A DNA stretch of 60,709 nucleotides from Candidatus Aminicenantota bacterium (GTDB lineage Bacteria > Acidobacteriota > Aminicenantia > JAMOAD01). The translations under genes were made by a program, and so were the position numbers. The notes under the pieces are model-generated. The model saw only the letters and a program-made list of their open reading frames with translations. It had not been told where the DNA came from and searched no databases. The stretch spans positions 1-60,709 of the forward strand of contig JAMOUT010000010.1 in NCBI GenBank assembly GCA_027061995.1. The letters run 5' to 3'. Positions 25,026-32,874 of the stretch are shown here, piece by piece. Every line of letters starts with the position of its first letter. Position 1 is the first letter of the stretch.

Positions 25026-26060
25026 ATGAAAAGAAGAAATAAAAAAAGAGCAGCAATTATAATAATTATCATAATTGCTTTTATAATATCCCTTATGATA
25101 CTAATTAAGAAGAACAAGGTTATAAAGAAGATTGAAAAATTTGATATGATAATCTACCCTAATGCAAGAAACATTAAACCCATCTTGTATAAAACTCTTT
25201 TATTTTGTAATAATGAGGTTCAATATAATATTAGTATGAAATTTCCTCCGAAGAAAATAATTGAATATTATGATAAAGAATTGGAGAAAAGAGGTTATAA
25301 AATATATGTGGAAGAGGCATACAGAACAGGTATTAGAAAATGGTTTTTTTTCGATAGCTTTGTTAATGATAAAGGGGAGTTACAGAAGGGAAAAGTAACT
25401 GTATTCTTTTCTTATTGGACTGATCCGAAGAAAAAAATCAGAGCTTTCTTAAGATTAATGTATAAAGGAGAGTTTGTAGGATTAAGCGAAAAAAAACCTG
25501 TTTCAGATCTTCTTAATATATACTTTTCTGTTTATCCTTTTAAGAAATTTTCATCTCCTACAAAAACAAAACTAAAAGAAAAATCAAAATATCATATTCC
25601 CGAAGGATATTATAGAATTATTGATGGTAATTTAGAAATAAGAAATGTCCATGAACTCTTTGAAAGAGTTGAAAATCCTGAAAAATGGATTAAAATGGAA
25701 GATTTAAATGGAGTTGAGAATTTTGTTTCTAAAGAAAAAATCATTGAAAAGAATGATATTGATTATATAAAAGTAGAAAAAAGCTATTTTTTAAATGATA
25801 ATTGCTATGATATTAGATTAATTTTAACAAAAACATCAAAGAAGAAAATATTAACAAAAATTAGAAATAGTAAATTTAAAAAGATGGCTTTTATTAGATT
25901 TGATAGAATATATTTTTATATAAGAAATATGTCTAAAAAAAAGAGTAAAGATAATTTTTTAATTGTATGTGTAAGCGAAAAGGAGCTTTCTGTAATATTG
26001 TTGGGAACGAAAAGAATTTTAAATGATGAACATAAATTATTTATCCTTTCAACTAAATAA
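25026..26060 (+). CDS. Membrane-anchored protein of unknown function
   Basis: A 344-residue protein with a basic N terminus and one hydrophobic helix (about 9-27); the rest is Lys-rich and probably faces the periplasm. FPPKKIIEYYDKELEKRGYKIYVEE resembles the region in lipoprotein-like and PilZ-unrelated 'Y-Y-x-x-x-L-x-x-x-G' modules found in many envelope proteins. GAGGTGA precedes the ATG. No catalytic motif was recognised. It has no operon partner and is flanked on both sides by noncoding repeat patches, which suggests an insertion or a rearranged locus. Confidence 0.65.
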   Translation: MKRRNKKRAAIIIIIIIAFIISLMILIKKNKVIKKIEKFDMIIYPNARNIKPILYKTLLFCNNEVQYNISMKFPPKKIIEYYDKELEKRGYKIYVEEAYRTGIRKWFFFDSFVNDKGELQKGKVTVFFSYWTDPKKKIRAFLRLMYKGEFVGLSEKKPVSDLLNIYFSVYPFKKFSSPTKTKLKEKSKYHIPEGYYRIIDGNLEIRNVHELFERVENPEKWIKMEDLNGVENFVSKEKIIEKNDIDYIKVEKSYFLNDNCYDIRLILTKTSKKKILTKIRNSKFKKMAFIRFDRIYFYIRNMSKKKSKDNFLIVCVSEKELSVILLGTKRILNDEHKLFILSTK

Positions 26061-26556
26061 ACAACAGTAAAATAAATTAAATATAAGAAATAATAATGAA
26101 AACTTATTTGATTGAACAAAGATTAAAAATCACTAAACTACTAATTTTAATTCGCTATATTTACGAGCTTCAAAAAACTCTGGTAGCTGAACAACCCGAA
26201 CCTGCAAAAAACACTAATACCCGGCACGACTTTAAAAAAGCATTTAAAAAGCCTCCAAGCCAAGAGCTTCCAAGCCTCAGGGGCAGCTTCCTGGGCTTAA
26301 AGCTATCAAAGCCCTCAGCTTTTGCTGATTCATGTTTTAAAAAGAGCTTTTGGCTGCCCGAAGGGACGGCTTTGGGCTTCGAGGCTGGTGAGGATGAAAT
26401 CCGAACCCGAACCTGCAAAAAACAGCAATCAAAAGCACGGTTCTAAAAAAAACTCAATGCTCGGAGCTTCCAAAACGGGCTGCTCTTCTTTTGAAAACAT
26501 AGGTGTGTTTACTTAAATTAAAAAATGGGTTAAAATTTTTTATTAGGAGGTTTAAG
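26061..26556. repeat. Noncoding repeat patch with direct repeats
   Basis: A 496-bp gap without a convincing gene. CCCGAACCTGCAAAAAACA occurs at 26195-26213 and again at 26406-26424, each followed by similar sequence (GCACG..TAAAAAA) for about 30 nt more, so a roughly 50-bp unit is duplicated 211 bp apart. Between the copies is GC-richer DNA with words such as AAGCCAAGAGCTTCCAAGCC, shared with 24970 and 4290. Open frames here lack ribosome sites and protein-like composition. Confidence 0.55.
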
Positions 26557-27444
26557 ATGGCTGAGATTAAAGAGTTAAATAAAGTTAATTTGGATAAGTT
26601 GCCGAAAATAAAAAAATTCAAAATGGAAACTCTGTATAAGGGGATTCATAAAAATCTCCATTTTGAAATGGGGTATAAAAAAATACTTTATCTTTTCTCC
26701 CCTCATTATAGTGTCCTATCGCCGGACAAAATTCCTTCTGAAGTAGAGGATTTTCTTAATAAAAACGGTGATCTTTTGGATTATCTCAAACTATTTCTGA
26801 TAAAAAATTTGATATCTTACTCTTTTCTTGTGGAAGCACACAGTTATTATATAGAACAGAATGATTACAATGTTATAGCAAGGTTCAGGGAAAAAAACGG
26901 AGAAAGTTTAAAGTTTGAAATAAAATACTATACAAATAGTCAGGATCATATAGTGGATTTTTATGAGGATAAAATATATATAGGAAGAGATTTTATTAAC
27001 CTGAATTCCATAAAAAAGAAAAGGTGCGGTCTTACGGAACATATAGAATCCATCCCTTTTGAAATTAACAGGCTTTTTGAAAAAGCTAATGATAAACTTC
27101 ATGATAAAAGTAAAAATATTTTTAATTATCTTGATGATATAAAAAACATAGGAAAAGAATTTCATAATAGAGGAATTTCGTTTATGGAAAATATCCCCGA
27201 GGATTTTAATATATATGCTGATAATGATTCGGAAGTATTGTGTGAAGTTTCAAGAAATATGAGAATATTAAAGCACAGGCTGCTTGAGATAAAAGAGGAT
27301 TTGAATGAATTGATTAATCTGTTGAGAAAAAAAGAGGAGTTGGATTTTGTCAGATATATAGTTAAATTCAGAACAGATATAGTAAATCTTATAAATTTCC
27401 TTAATTTTAAAATTATAGGAAGGATTGTTGATTCTATCGAATAA
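26557..27444 (+). CDS. Hypothetical protein upstream of a sigma-54 activator
   Basis: A 295-residue soluble protein without signal peptide or membrane helix. The first half (about 20-160) appears alpha/beta; the second (175-290) is mostly helical with heptad-like stretches (RILKHRLLEIKEDLNELINLLRKKEEL). AGGAGG and ATG at 26557 give a good start; an in-frame ATG at 26503 lies in the repeat patch and lacks a site. It is 42 nt before the sigma-54 activator, which has its own promoter. I do not recognise the family; a regulatory or chemosensory partner role is only a guess from position. Confidence 0.6.
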   Translation: MAEIKELNKVNLDKLPKIKKFKMETLYKGIHKNLHFEMGYKKILYLFSPHYSVLSPDKIPSEVEDFLNKNGDLLDYLKLFLIKNLISYSFLVEAHSYYIEQNDYNVIARFREKNGESLKFEIKYYTNSQDHIVDFYEDKIYIGRDFINLNSIKKKRCGLTEHIESIPFEINRLFEKANDKLHDKSKNIFNYLDDIKNIGKEFHNRGISFMENIPEDFNIYADNDSEVLCEVSRNMRILKHRLLEIKEDLNELINLLRKKEELDFVRYIVKFRTDIVNLINFLNFKIIGRIVDSIE

Positions 27445-27450
27445 TTTAAG

Positions 27451-27479
27451 TGGACAAATAGTGATTATTTGCCTATAAT
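27451..27479 (+). promoter_or_regulatory. Promoter with palindrome in its spacer; probable leaderless transcript
   Basis: TGGACA (27451-27456), a 17-nt spacer and a perfect TATAAT (27474-27479); the ATG is at 27487, 7 nt after the -10 box. The spacer is almost filled by the palindrome CAAATA-GTGAT-TATTTG (27455-27471), a good place for a repressor or MerR-type regulator. Confidence 0.6.
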
Positions 27480-27486
27480 ATAAATA

Positions 27487-28872
27487 ATGAGGATAGTATT
27501 TTTTAGCCGAGAGGAAGAGGTTGTAAGTGAAATAGTAAAAAAGCTCTCTAATGATATAAATATTAAACATTTGAAAAAAATAGATGATGAGATTGATATA
27601 AACAGAGATAGTATTCTTGCCATTGATTCGGAGTTCTTCGTTAATATTAATTCAAAAACGAAAGATATAATGAATTCACTGCTCTCCCGCGCTCTTTTTA
27701 TAATCCTGATGGTAAACGGAGAAAAAGACAAGGTTTTTTCGGATGATAAAAGTTTAAATTATCTGCAAAAAGTTAATGAATTAATTATAAAAACAGATTC
27801 AACCGCAGCCGCAAAAAAGATGAATAAAATCATTAAAGAGGTTTTTGAAGCTGATAGTCCTGCCTATAACATCGTCCTCGCAAAAAGGTTTAAAGAGTTT
27901 GGAATTATAGGAAGATCCCGAAAGATATTTGAGCTATATAAACTTGTTGATAAAATTATCCCTCTTTCTGTTACTGTTCTGCTGGTAGGTGAAAGTGGCA
28001 CGGGAAAAGAACTTTTTGCAAAAGCTATTCATTATCTTTCTCCGAGAAAAGAAAGACCTTTTATACCCATTCATTGCGGAGCAATACCCGAAAATTTGCT
28101 CGAAGATGAGCTTTTCGGGCATGTTAAAGGTTCTTTTACGGGGGCTATAAATGATAAACAGGGAAAATTTGAAGTTGCAGACGGAGGAACCATATTTCTT
28201 GATGAGATAAGCACAATGAGCCCGAATCTTCAAGTTAAATTATTAAGGGTTTTGCAAGAGAGGGAAGTAACAAGGATAGGGAGCAATAAAATTGTTAAAG
28301 TTGATGTGAGAATAATATCAGCCTCAAATCGGAACCTTAAAGAGATGGTTGAAAAGGGTGAGTTCAGAGAAGATTTATACTACAGGCTTAATGTTTATCC
28401 TATTAGAATTCCTGCTCTCAGAGAACGAAAGGAGGATATCCCTATTTTGGCAAACCATATTTTAAAATCATTCTGTGAAAAAGAGGGAATAAGTGCCAAA
28501 CAATTTTCTCTTTCAGCTCTTAATATGTTAAAAAATTATGATTTTCCCGGAAATGTCAGAGAACTTGAGAATATTGTCCAGAGGATTGCCATTATATCGG
28601 GAGCAAGGAAAATAATTTTACCTTCGGATATCCCTTATGAACTGAGGGAGATTGCCAAGGAGAGAAAAGAGGGGTTATTGAAAACTCCGGAGGTTGACGG
28701 AAGCTTCTCTCTTCAAAATATTGTTAGGAATATCGAAAAAAAATTAATACTTGAAAGTCTTGAAAAAACGGGGTGGAATAAAAGAAAAGCGGCGGAACTA
28801 TTAAAATTAAAGAGGACAACACTGATTGAAAAGATTAAGAAGATGAATATTGAAAAAACACTTGACAAATAA
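27487..28872 (+). CDS. Sigma-54-dependent transcriptional activator with degenerate receiver
   Basis: A 461-residue activator. Residues 1-125 have receiver-like strand spacing but lack the acidic pair and a convincing phospho-acceptor. The AAA+ domain (about 138-375) has Walker A GESGTGKE (168-175), the sigma-54 contact loop GSFTGA (215-220, Ser for the usual Ala), Walker B GTIFLDE (234-240) and [11 protein letters not shown] Fis-type HTH ends the protein ([22 protein letters not shown]). It should open sigma-54 promoters; candidates in this window are at 626-641 and 939-954. Activation is probably not by phosphorylation. It has no ribosome site, but a promoter right before the ATG. Confidence 0.93.
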   Translation: MRIVFFSREEEVVSEIVKKLSNDINIKHLKKIDDEIDINRDSILAIDSEFFVNINSKTKDIMNSLLSRALFIILMVNGEKDKVFSDDKSLNYLQKVNELIIKTDSTAAAKKMNKIIKEVFEADSPAYNIVLAKRFKEFGIIGRSRKIFELYKLVDKIIPLSVTVLLVGESGTGKELFAKAIHYLSPRKERPFIPIHCGAIPENLLEDELFGHVKGSFTGAINDKQGKFEVADGGTIFLDEISTMSPNLQVKLLRVLQEREVTRIGSNKIVKVDVRIISASNRNLKEMVEKGEFREDLYYRLNVYPIRIPALRERKEDIPILANHILKSFCEKEGISAKQFSLSALNMLKNYDFPGNVRELENIVQRIAIISGARKIILPSDIPYELREIAKERKEGLLKTPEVDGSFSLQNIVRNIEKKLILESLEKTGWNKRKAAELLKLKRTTLIEKIKKMNIEKTLDK

Positions 28873-28913
28873 AAAGCAAAATGATAAAAAAATATATAAG
28901 ATAGGAGGCGACA

Positions 28914-29315
28914 ATGTCTGATAGTCAGAATAAAAGACAGTATAAAAGAATGCCGAAAAAATCCAAATTATTATATAAAGTGATAGAATTTTCTAATAAG
29001 GAAAAAGCTTTGAAAAAAGCTATTTATAAAGATGTTGGTGGTGGTGGAATCCTTTTTGAAACAGAGGAACCTCTTGATATAGGAGCTCTGTTAAAAGTTG
29101 AATTTGATCTTCAAGGTTGGCAGAAATATTATCCCGGATTTTTTAAGTTCGATCAAACTTCGGTCTCGGAACCGATAACGGTTGTTGCTCAGGTTGTCAG
29201 AGTTGAAGAGATTGAAAGAGGAAAAAAGTATGAGATTGGTGTTAAATTTGTTAATATTGACGAATTATACAGAGAAGGGATTATAGAATTTATAGAGGCA
29301 AATTTCGGCAAATAA
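28914..29315 (+). CDS. PilZ domain protein
   Basis: A 133-residue single PilZ domain. The N-terminal KRQYKRMPKK provides the RxxxR c-di-GMP motif. The second motif reads DVGGGGILFET, where (D/N)xSxxG is usual and the Ser is Gly. VRVEEIERGKKYEIGVKFVNI closes the barrel. It could bind c-di-GMP and regulate motility or pili, but the changed second motif leaves binding uncertain. AGGAGG precedes the start. It is followed by cheW at 14 nt and cheY, so the three are likely co-expressed. Confidence 0.8.
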   Translation: MSDSQNKRQYKRMPKKSKLLYKVIEFSNKEKALKKAIYKDVGGGGILFETEEPLDIGALLKVEFDLQGWQKYYPGFFKFDQTSVSEPITVVAQVVRVEEIERGKKYEIGVKFVNIDELYREGIIEFIEANFGK

Positions 29316-29329
29316 AAAAGGAGGAAAAA

Positions 29330-29815
29330 ATGGAAAATAATGAACAAAAAGTAAAACCCGATGATATTATTTTCCAAGTTGTGGGTTTTAAACTTGGTGA
29401 AGAAGAATTTGTATTAGATATATTAAAAGTTCAGGAGATTATCAAGCTTGTGGATATTACCCCTGTTCCCAATTCTCCCGACTTTGTCGAGGGGGTGATA
29501 AATCTTCGAGGAAAAGTTATCCCTATCGTATCATTAAGGAAAAGATTCGGTTTTCAAGATAAAGAAAAGGATTCTCAAACAAGGATAATTGTGGTTGAAA
29601 TAGAGAAAAAGCTTGTCGGTTTTATTGTTGATTATGTAACCGAAGTTTTAAGGATTCCATCATCTACGATTGAACCACCTCCCCCTTTGGTTAGTAAAAT
29701 CGGCTCGGAATATCTAAAAGGGGTGGGAAAATTAGATGAAAGATTATTAATAGTTCTGGATGTTGATAAAATACTCTCTACTGAAGAGAAAAATGCAATT
29801 CAAAAATCATTTTAG
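29330..29815 (+). CDS. cheW: CheW-type chemotaxis adaptor
   Basis: A 161-residue CheW: VVGFKLGEEEFVLDILKVQEI, ITPVPNSPDFVEGVINLRGKVIPIV and FIVDYVTEVLRIP, as in the family that couples chemoreceptors to CheA. AGGAGG precedes the start. No cheA or methyl-accepting receptor is in the window. It sits between PilZ and CheY genes, which suggests a pilus or motility chemosensory set whose core lies elsewhere. Confidence 0.93.
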   Translation: MENNEQKVKPDDIIFQVVGFKLGEEEFVLDILKVQEIIKLVDITPVPNSPDFVEGVINLRGKVIPIVSLRKRFGFQDKEKDSQTRIIVVEIEKKLVGFIVDYVTEVLRIPSSTIEPPPPLVSKIGSEYLKGVGKLDERLLIVLDVDKILSTEEKNAIQKSF

Positions 29816-29824
29816 GAGGAAAAG

Positions 29825-30184
29825 ATGAAATTTTTGGTGGTTGATGATTCTTTAACAATGAGAAGAATAATAAAAAATACTTTGTCAAAGATAGGATATA
29901 CTGATGTGGTGGAAGGAGGAAATGGTGTGGAAGGGCTCGAAGAATTTGACAAGGGAGGCATTAATATAGTTTTAACCGATTGGAATATGCCTGAAATGGA
30001 TGGGATGACCTTTGTAACAAAGTTAAGAGAAAAAGATGCGAATGTGCCGATTCTTATGATTACCACAAATGCGGCGAAAGAGGATGTTCTTGAAGCTTTT
30101 AAAGCGGGAGTGTCCGATTATGTTGTAAAACCGTTCACCCCCGAAACTTTAAAAGAAAAGATAGATAGTGTTTTGAAAGGTTGA
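29825..30184 (+). CDS. cheY: CheY-like single-domain response regulator
   Basis: A 119-residue receiver: acidic residues in VVDDSLTMRR (7-8), phospho-acceptor Asp52 in LTDWNMPEMDG, Thr in MITTNA and Lys in VVKPF. The WNMPEMDG and TMRRI forms match chemotaxis CheY proteins. It would carry the signal from CheA to a motor or pilus. AGGAGG precedes the start, 10 nt after cheW. Its stop overlaps the TTG start of the next gene by four bases. Confidence 0.93.
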   Translation: MKFLVVDDSLTMRRIIKNTLSKIGYTDVVEGGNGVEGLEEFDKGGINIVLTDWNMPEMDGMTFVTKLREKDANVPILMITTNAAKEDVLEAFKAGVSDYVVKPFTPETLKEKIDSVLKG

Positions 30185-30747
30185 TTAAAAAAAAAATAGT
30201 ATCTTTTTTTTTTATATTTGTAATTAGTGTTTTACCCACTTTTTCATCTTATAAAGATATATTAAACAGATTTGAAAAAGCAAAAACAATATCATTTAAT
30301 TTTACTCAAACATATATATCGGGGGATAAAACAGAATCATTAACAGAAAACGGAAGTGTCTTTTACAAAAATGGTTGTTGGCGGTGGGATTATCTTGGTG
30401 TTGATAAAAGATCATATATAATATTGGAAGATGAGATTTATGAACAATCCGAGGATGGAGTTGAAAAGTTGAATTTAACCAAAGATCAGTTTAATCAAAG
30501 TATTGTTAATATTTTAAAAAGACCTAATGACTTTATTAATTCGCATAGAAAACAAAATACCGGTGCATCAATATTAATCTTTGGAAATAAAGAGGATGCA
30601 TTTAGTAATATTAAAATCTGTTTTAAAAAGGGGGATATTGATAAAATAATTATTATATCCCGTAACTCAGATATTTTGACTATCGGTTTATCGAATATAA
30701 AATTTAATATAAAAATTGATGATTCCCTTTTTCATATTAAAAAATAA
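30181..30747 (+). CDS. lolA: LolA-like outer-membrane lipoprotein carrier
   Basis: A 188-residue periplasmic protein with signal peptide (1-22). FEKAKTISFNFTQTY, GSVFYKNGCWRWDYLGVDKRSYIILEDEIYEQSEDG and QSIVNILKRPNDF follow the LolA pattern (F.Q......G....P..f.w.y..p....i..g...w.Y). LolA shuttles lipoproteins from the inner to the outer membrane. It starts at TTG 30181, overlapping the cheY stop, with GAAAGG upstream. The link with cheY is by translation only; the function is separate. It supports a diderm envelope. Confidence 0.75.
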   Translation: MIKKKIVSFFFIFVISVLPTFSSYKDILNRFEKAKTISFNFTQTYISGDKTESLTENGSVFYKNGCWRWDYLGVDKRSYIILEDEIYEQSEDGVEKLNLTKDQFNQSIVNILKRPNDFINSHRKQNTGASILIFGNKEDAFSNIKICFKKGDIDKIIIISRNSDILTIGLSNIKFNIKIDDSLFHIKK

Positions 30748-30776
30748 AACAAAATAAAAGGAAATTCGTATATAAT

Positions 30777-31340
30777 ATGTTAAAAGATGAAAAAAAGCTT
30801 ATAAAAAGATGTTTGAAAGGAGAGAAAAAAGCGATGGAGATGCTTGTAGTTAATTATCAAAAAGGTATTTATAATTATTTTTACAGAAATATCAGAAATA
30901 GTGAAACGGCAGCGGATCTTACGCAAGATATCTTTTTAAAGGTTTTTTCAAAGCTCGGCTCTTATGATTTTAAATATAAATTCAGCACTTGGATTTATAC
31001 AATGTCTCATAATCTTCTGATTGATTATTATAGAAAAAAGAAAAACCTTAGTTTTACAACTTTTGCCTCCGCAAATGACGGATACATTGAATTTGAGGAC
31101 AAGACAGTTGACACGGGTGAAGAAGTATTGAGTAATATGGAAAAAAAGGAAAGAATTTGGAGTGCCGTTGACAAACTTCCCGATGAATACAGAGAGCTTA
31201 TAGTTATGAGGTATATAAATGATTTAAAATATTATGAAATATCGCAAATTTTGGAAATTCCTATGGGAACACTGAAAAACAAGATATTCAGAGCTAAGAA
31301 AAAGCTCTTTAAGATAATGAGAGGAGAAAATGAGAAATAA
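30777..31340 (+). CDS. ECF-type RNA polymerase sigma factor
   Basis: A 187-residue sigma-70 family protein with region 2 (AADLTQDIFLKVFSKLGSYD, FSTWIYTMSHNLLIDYYRK) and region 4 (LPDEYRELIVMRYINDLKYYEISQILEIPMGTLKNKIFRAKKKL), and no regions 1 or 3. It should direct transcription in response to an envelope signal. AAGGAA lies 11 nt upstream of the ATG. The next gene, overlapping by 11 nt, is a zinc-type anti-sigma factor. The target promoter is unknown. Confidence 0.93.
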   Translation: MLKDEKKLIKRCLKGEKKAMEMLVVNYQKGIYNYFYRNIRNSETAADLTQDIFLKVFSKLGSYDFKYKFSTWIYTMSHNLLIDYYRKKKNLSFTTFASANDGYIEFEDKTVDTGEEVLSNMEKKERIWSAVDKLPDEYRELIVMRYINDLKYYEISQILEIPMGTLKNKIFRAKKKLFKIMRGENEK

Positions 31341-31878
31341 ACATATGACGGATGAAGAGATAGTTTTATATATTGATAATGGGATTTCCATAGAGAACAG
31401 AATCCGGATTGACGAACATCTTAAAAAATGTTCTGTTTGTAAAGCGAAAATGAAAGAATATCAAGAGATTGAAAAGCATTTAAAAGAGCCTATATTATAT
31501 GCTCCGCCGGTCGATTTATTAAATAATATAAAACAAAAGATTTGGGAGAAAAAGCTTAGTTTTGAAGAGGTTTTCATAGGTTTTATGGTTACTTTTAGCG
31601 GTATTGCGGCCATACTTGCCTTTATCATATATAGATACGGTTTTGAGTTTTTTTATAATATCCCTTTTATGAAATTAAGTTTACCTTCATTGATTAAAAC
31701 AGGGATTAATAATCTTTATGAGTTGTTTTATGTTTTAAAGAAGATATATTTTATGATTGATGCCGGGTTCTTACGAAAAATAATAATTCCGAGATATGGG
31801 TTATCCATGCTATTATTATTTATTTTAATAGTTATTTCATATCTAAAAAGAGATATTATTATAAAAGGGAGAAAATGA
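31330..31878 (+). CDS. Anti-sigma factor, zinc-finger (zf-HC2) membrane type
   Basis: A 182-residue protein with an N-terminal ZAS domain, HLKKCSVCKAK (His-x3-Cys-x2-Cys), and two hydrophobic helices (about 80-105 and 150-172). It would hold the ECF sigma factor at the membrane. GAGGAG precedes ATG 31330, which overlaps the sigma gene; the stop overlaps the next start by 4 nt. Confidence 0.85.
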   Translation: MRNKHMTDEEIVLYIDNGISIENRIRIDEHLKKCSVCKAKMKEYQEIEKHLKEPILYAPPVDLLNNIKQKIWEKKLSFEEVFIGFMVTFSGIAAILAFIIYRYGFEFFYNIPFMKLSLPSLIKTGINNLYELFYVLKKIYFMIDAGFLRKIIIPRYGLSMLLLFILIVISYLKRDIIIKGRK

Positions 31879-32723
31879 TAAAACATAGAAAATCATTAAT
31901 TATTGTTTTTTTGATTTTGTTAATAGGTTCTTTTGCTTATGCAACAAAAACAGTTGAGAACGGGAAAGATATTATTAAAATAGGAGGAGATTATAAAGTA
32001 TCGGGTATAATAGAGAAAGATATACTTATAATAAGCGGTAATCTTGATATTGAGGGTGAAGTCAGAGGGGATGTTATTGTTATATGGGGGAGTGTTTATC
32101 TTCGTGATAATAGCCGGATAGATAAGGACTTGATTTTGATAGGTTCAAAGATTGAAAAAGGGGAAAACTCTGTTATAAAAGGGAAGATAACAGAGTTTAA
32201 CTCAATAAAGGAGCTGAAAAAGATATATAGAGAATATTCGGGCGAGAGGGAAAAACAATTTGTCTCTTATAATGATCTGCTATATTACCTATTCTGGTTA
32301 TTGTTTTTGATATTGGGATATTCTTTTGTCCCCGCTAAAATAGAGGCTATATCTGAAATTATAAAAGATAAAACAATAAAAAATCTCATTACGGGATTTT
32401 TTATATACATAATATTTATTTTAATTATTGTTGTATTATCGGTTATGAGTCTTTTTCTTATCGGGATTCCATTCCTTCTTGTTTTCGCCCTTCTTGTTTT
32501 TATTTTAAAGGTTTTATCAAGAACAGCGATGAGTTTTATCTTTGGTAGCTGGGTTAAAGAAAAATTGAAATTAGGGAATATCTCTCCGATAATAATTCTA
32601 TCAATAGGTCTTTTTTTCATCTTATTATTTAAAAAACTCCCCTATTTCGGTTCATTGATAATAATTGTCCTTGATTCCATAGGCTTGGGAGCAATCTATT
32701 ATTTTAATAAAAACAGGAAATAA
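31875..32723 (+). CDS. Bactofilin-like (polymer-forming) domain protein with membrane helices
   Basis: A 282-residue protein with signal peptide (1-23), then a short beta-helix-like repeat region (about 35-105: IEKDILIISGNLDIEGEV, GDVIVIWGSVYLRDNSRI, KDLILIGSKIEKGENSVI) typical of bactofilin/polymer-forming proteins, and four or five transmembrane helices from about 133 to the end. It ends the sigma/anti-sigma operon with a 4-nt overlap. Such triplets are common in diverse bacteria; a role in envelope stress or shape is inferred. Confidence 0.75.
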   Translation: MIKHRKSLIIVFLILLIGSFAYATKTVENGKDIIKIGGDYKVSGIIEKDILIISGNLDIEGEVRGDVIVIWGSVYLRDNSRIDKDLILIGSKIEKGENSVIKGKITEFNSIKELKKIYREYSGEREKQFVSYNDLLYYLFWLLFLILGYSFVPAKIEAISEIIKDKTIKNLITGFFIYIIFILIIVVLSVMSLFLIGIPFLLVFALLVFILKVLSRTAMSFIFGSWVKEKLKLGNISPIIILSIGLFFILLFKKLPYFGSLIIIVLDSIGLGAIYYFNKNRK

Positions 32724-32862
32724 AAAAAATATATTCAATAAGAAAATTGGTTTAGATCTCAGATTTACAATTTTGATAAACATATCACTAAAAGAGTTTA
32801 TCTTTTTGCCGTTGATAAAAACACAAGTTCTAAATAATCTTTTGTTTTTTTATTTAATGTAG

Positions 32863-32868
32863 TATTAT
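32863..32868 (+). promoter_or_regulatory. -10 box of a probable leaderless transcript
   Basis: TATTAT ends 6 nt before the ATG at 32875. The -35 is weak (TTTTGT or TTGTTT near 32840-32847). No Shine-Dalgarno site is present, which fits leaderless translation. The 32724-32862 gap shows no gene. Confidence 0.45.
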
Positions 32869-32874
32869 TCTATT

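Noticed and set aside
26096-26516. Open frames of 64-116 codons on both strands
   Set aside because: They fall inside the duplicated repeat patch, lack ribosome sites, and reflect repeat words more than a protein.
30771-30776. TATAAT directly touching the ATG of the ECF sigma gene
   Set aside because: With no spacing, transcription would start inside the gene; AAGGAA gives a normal ribosome site, so the box is probably chance.
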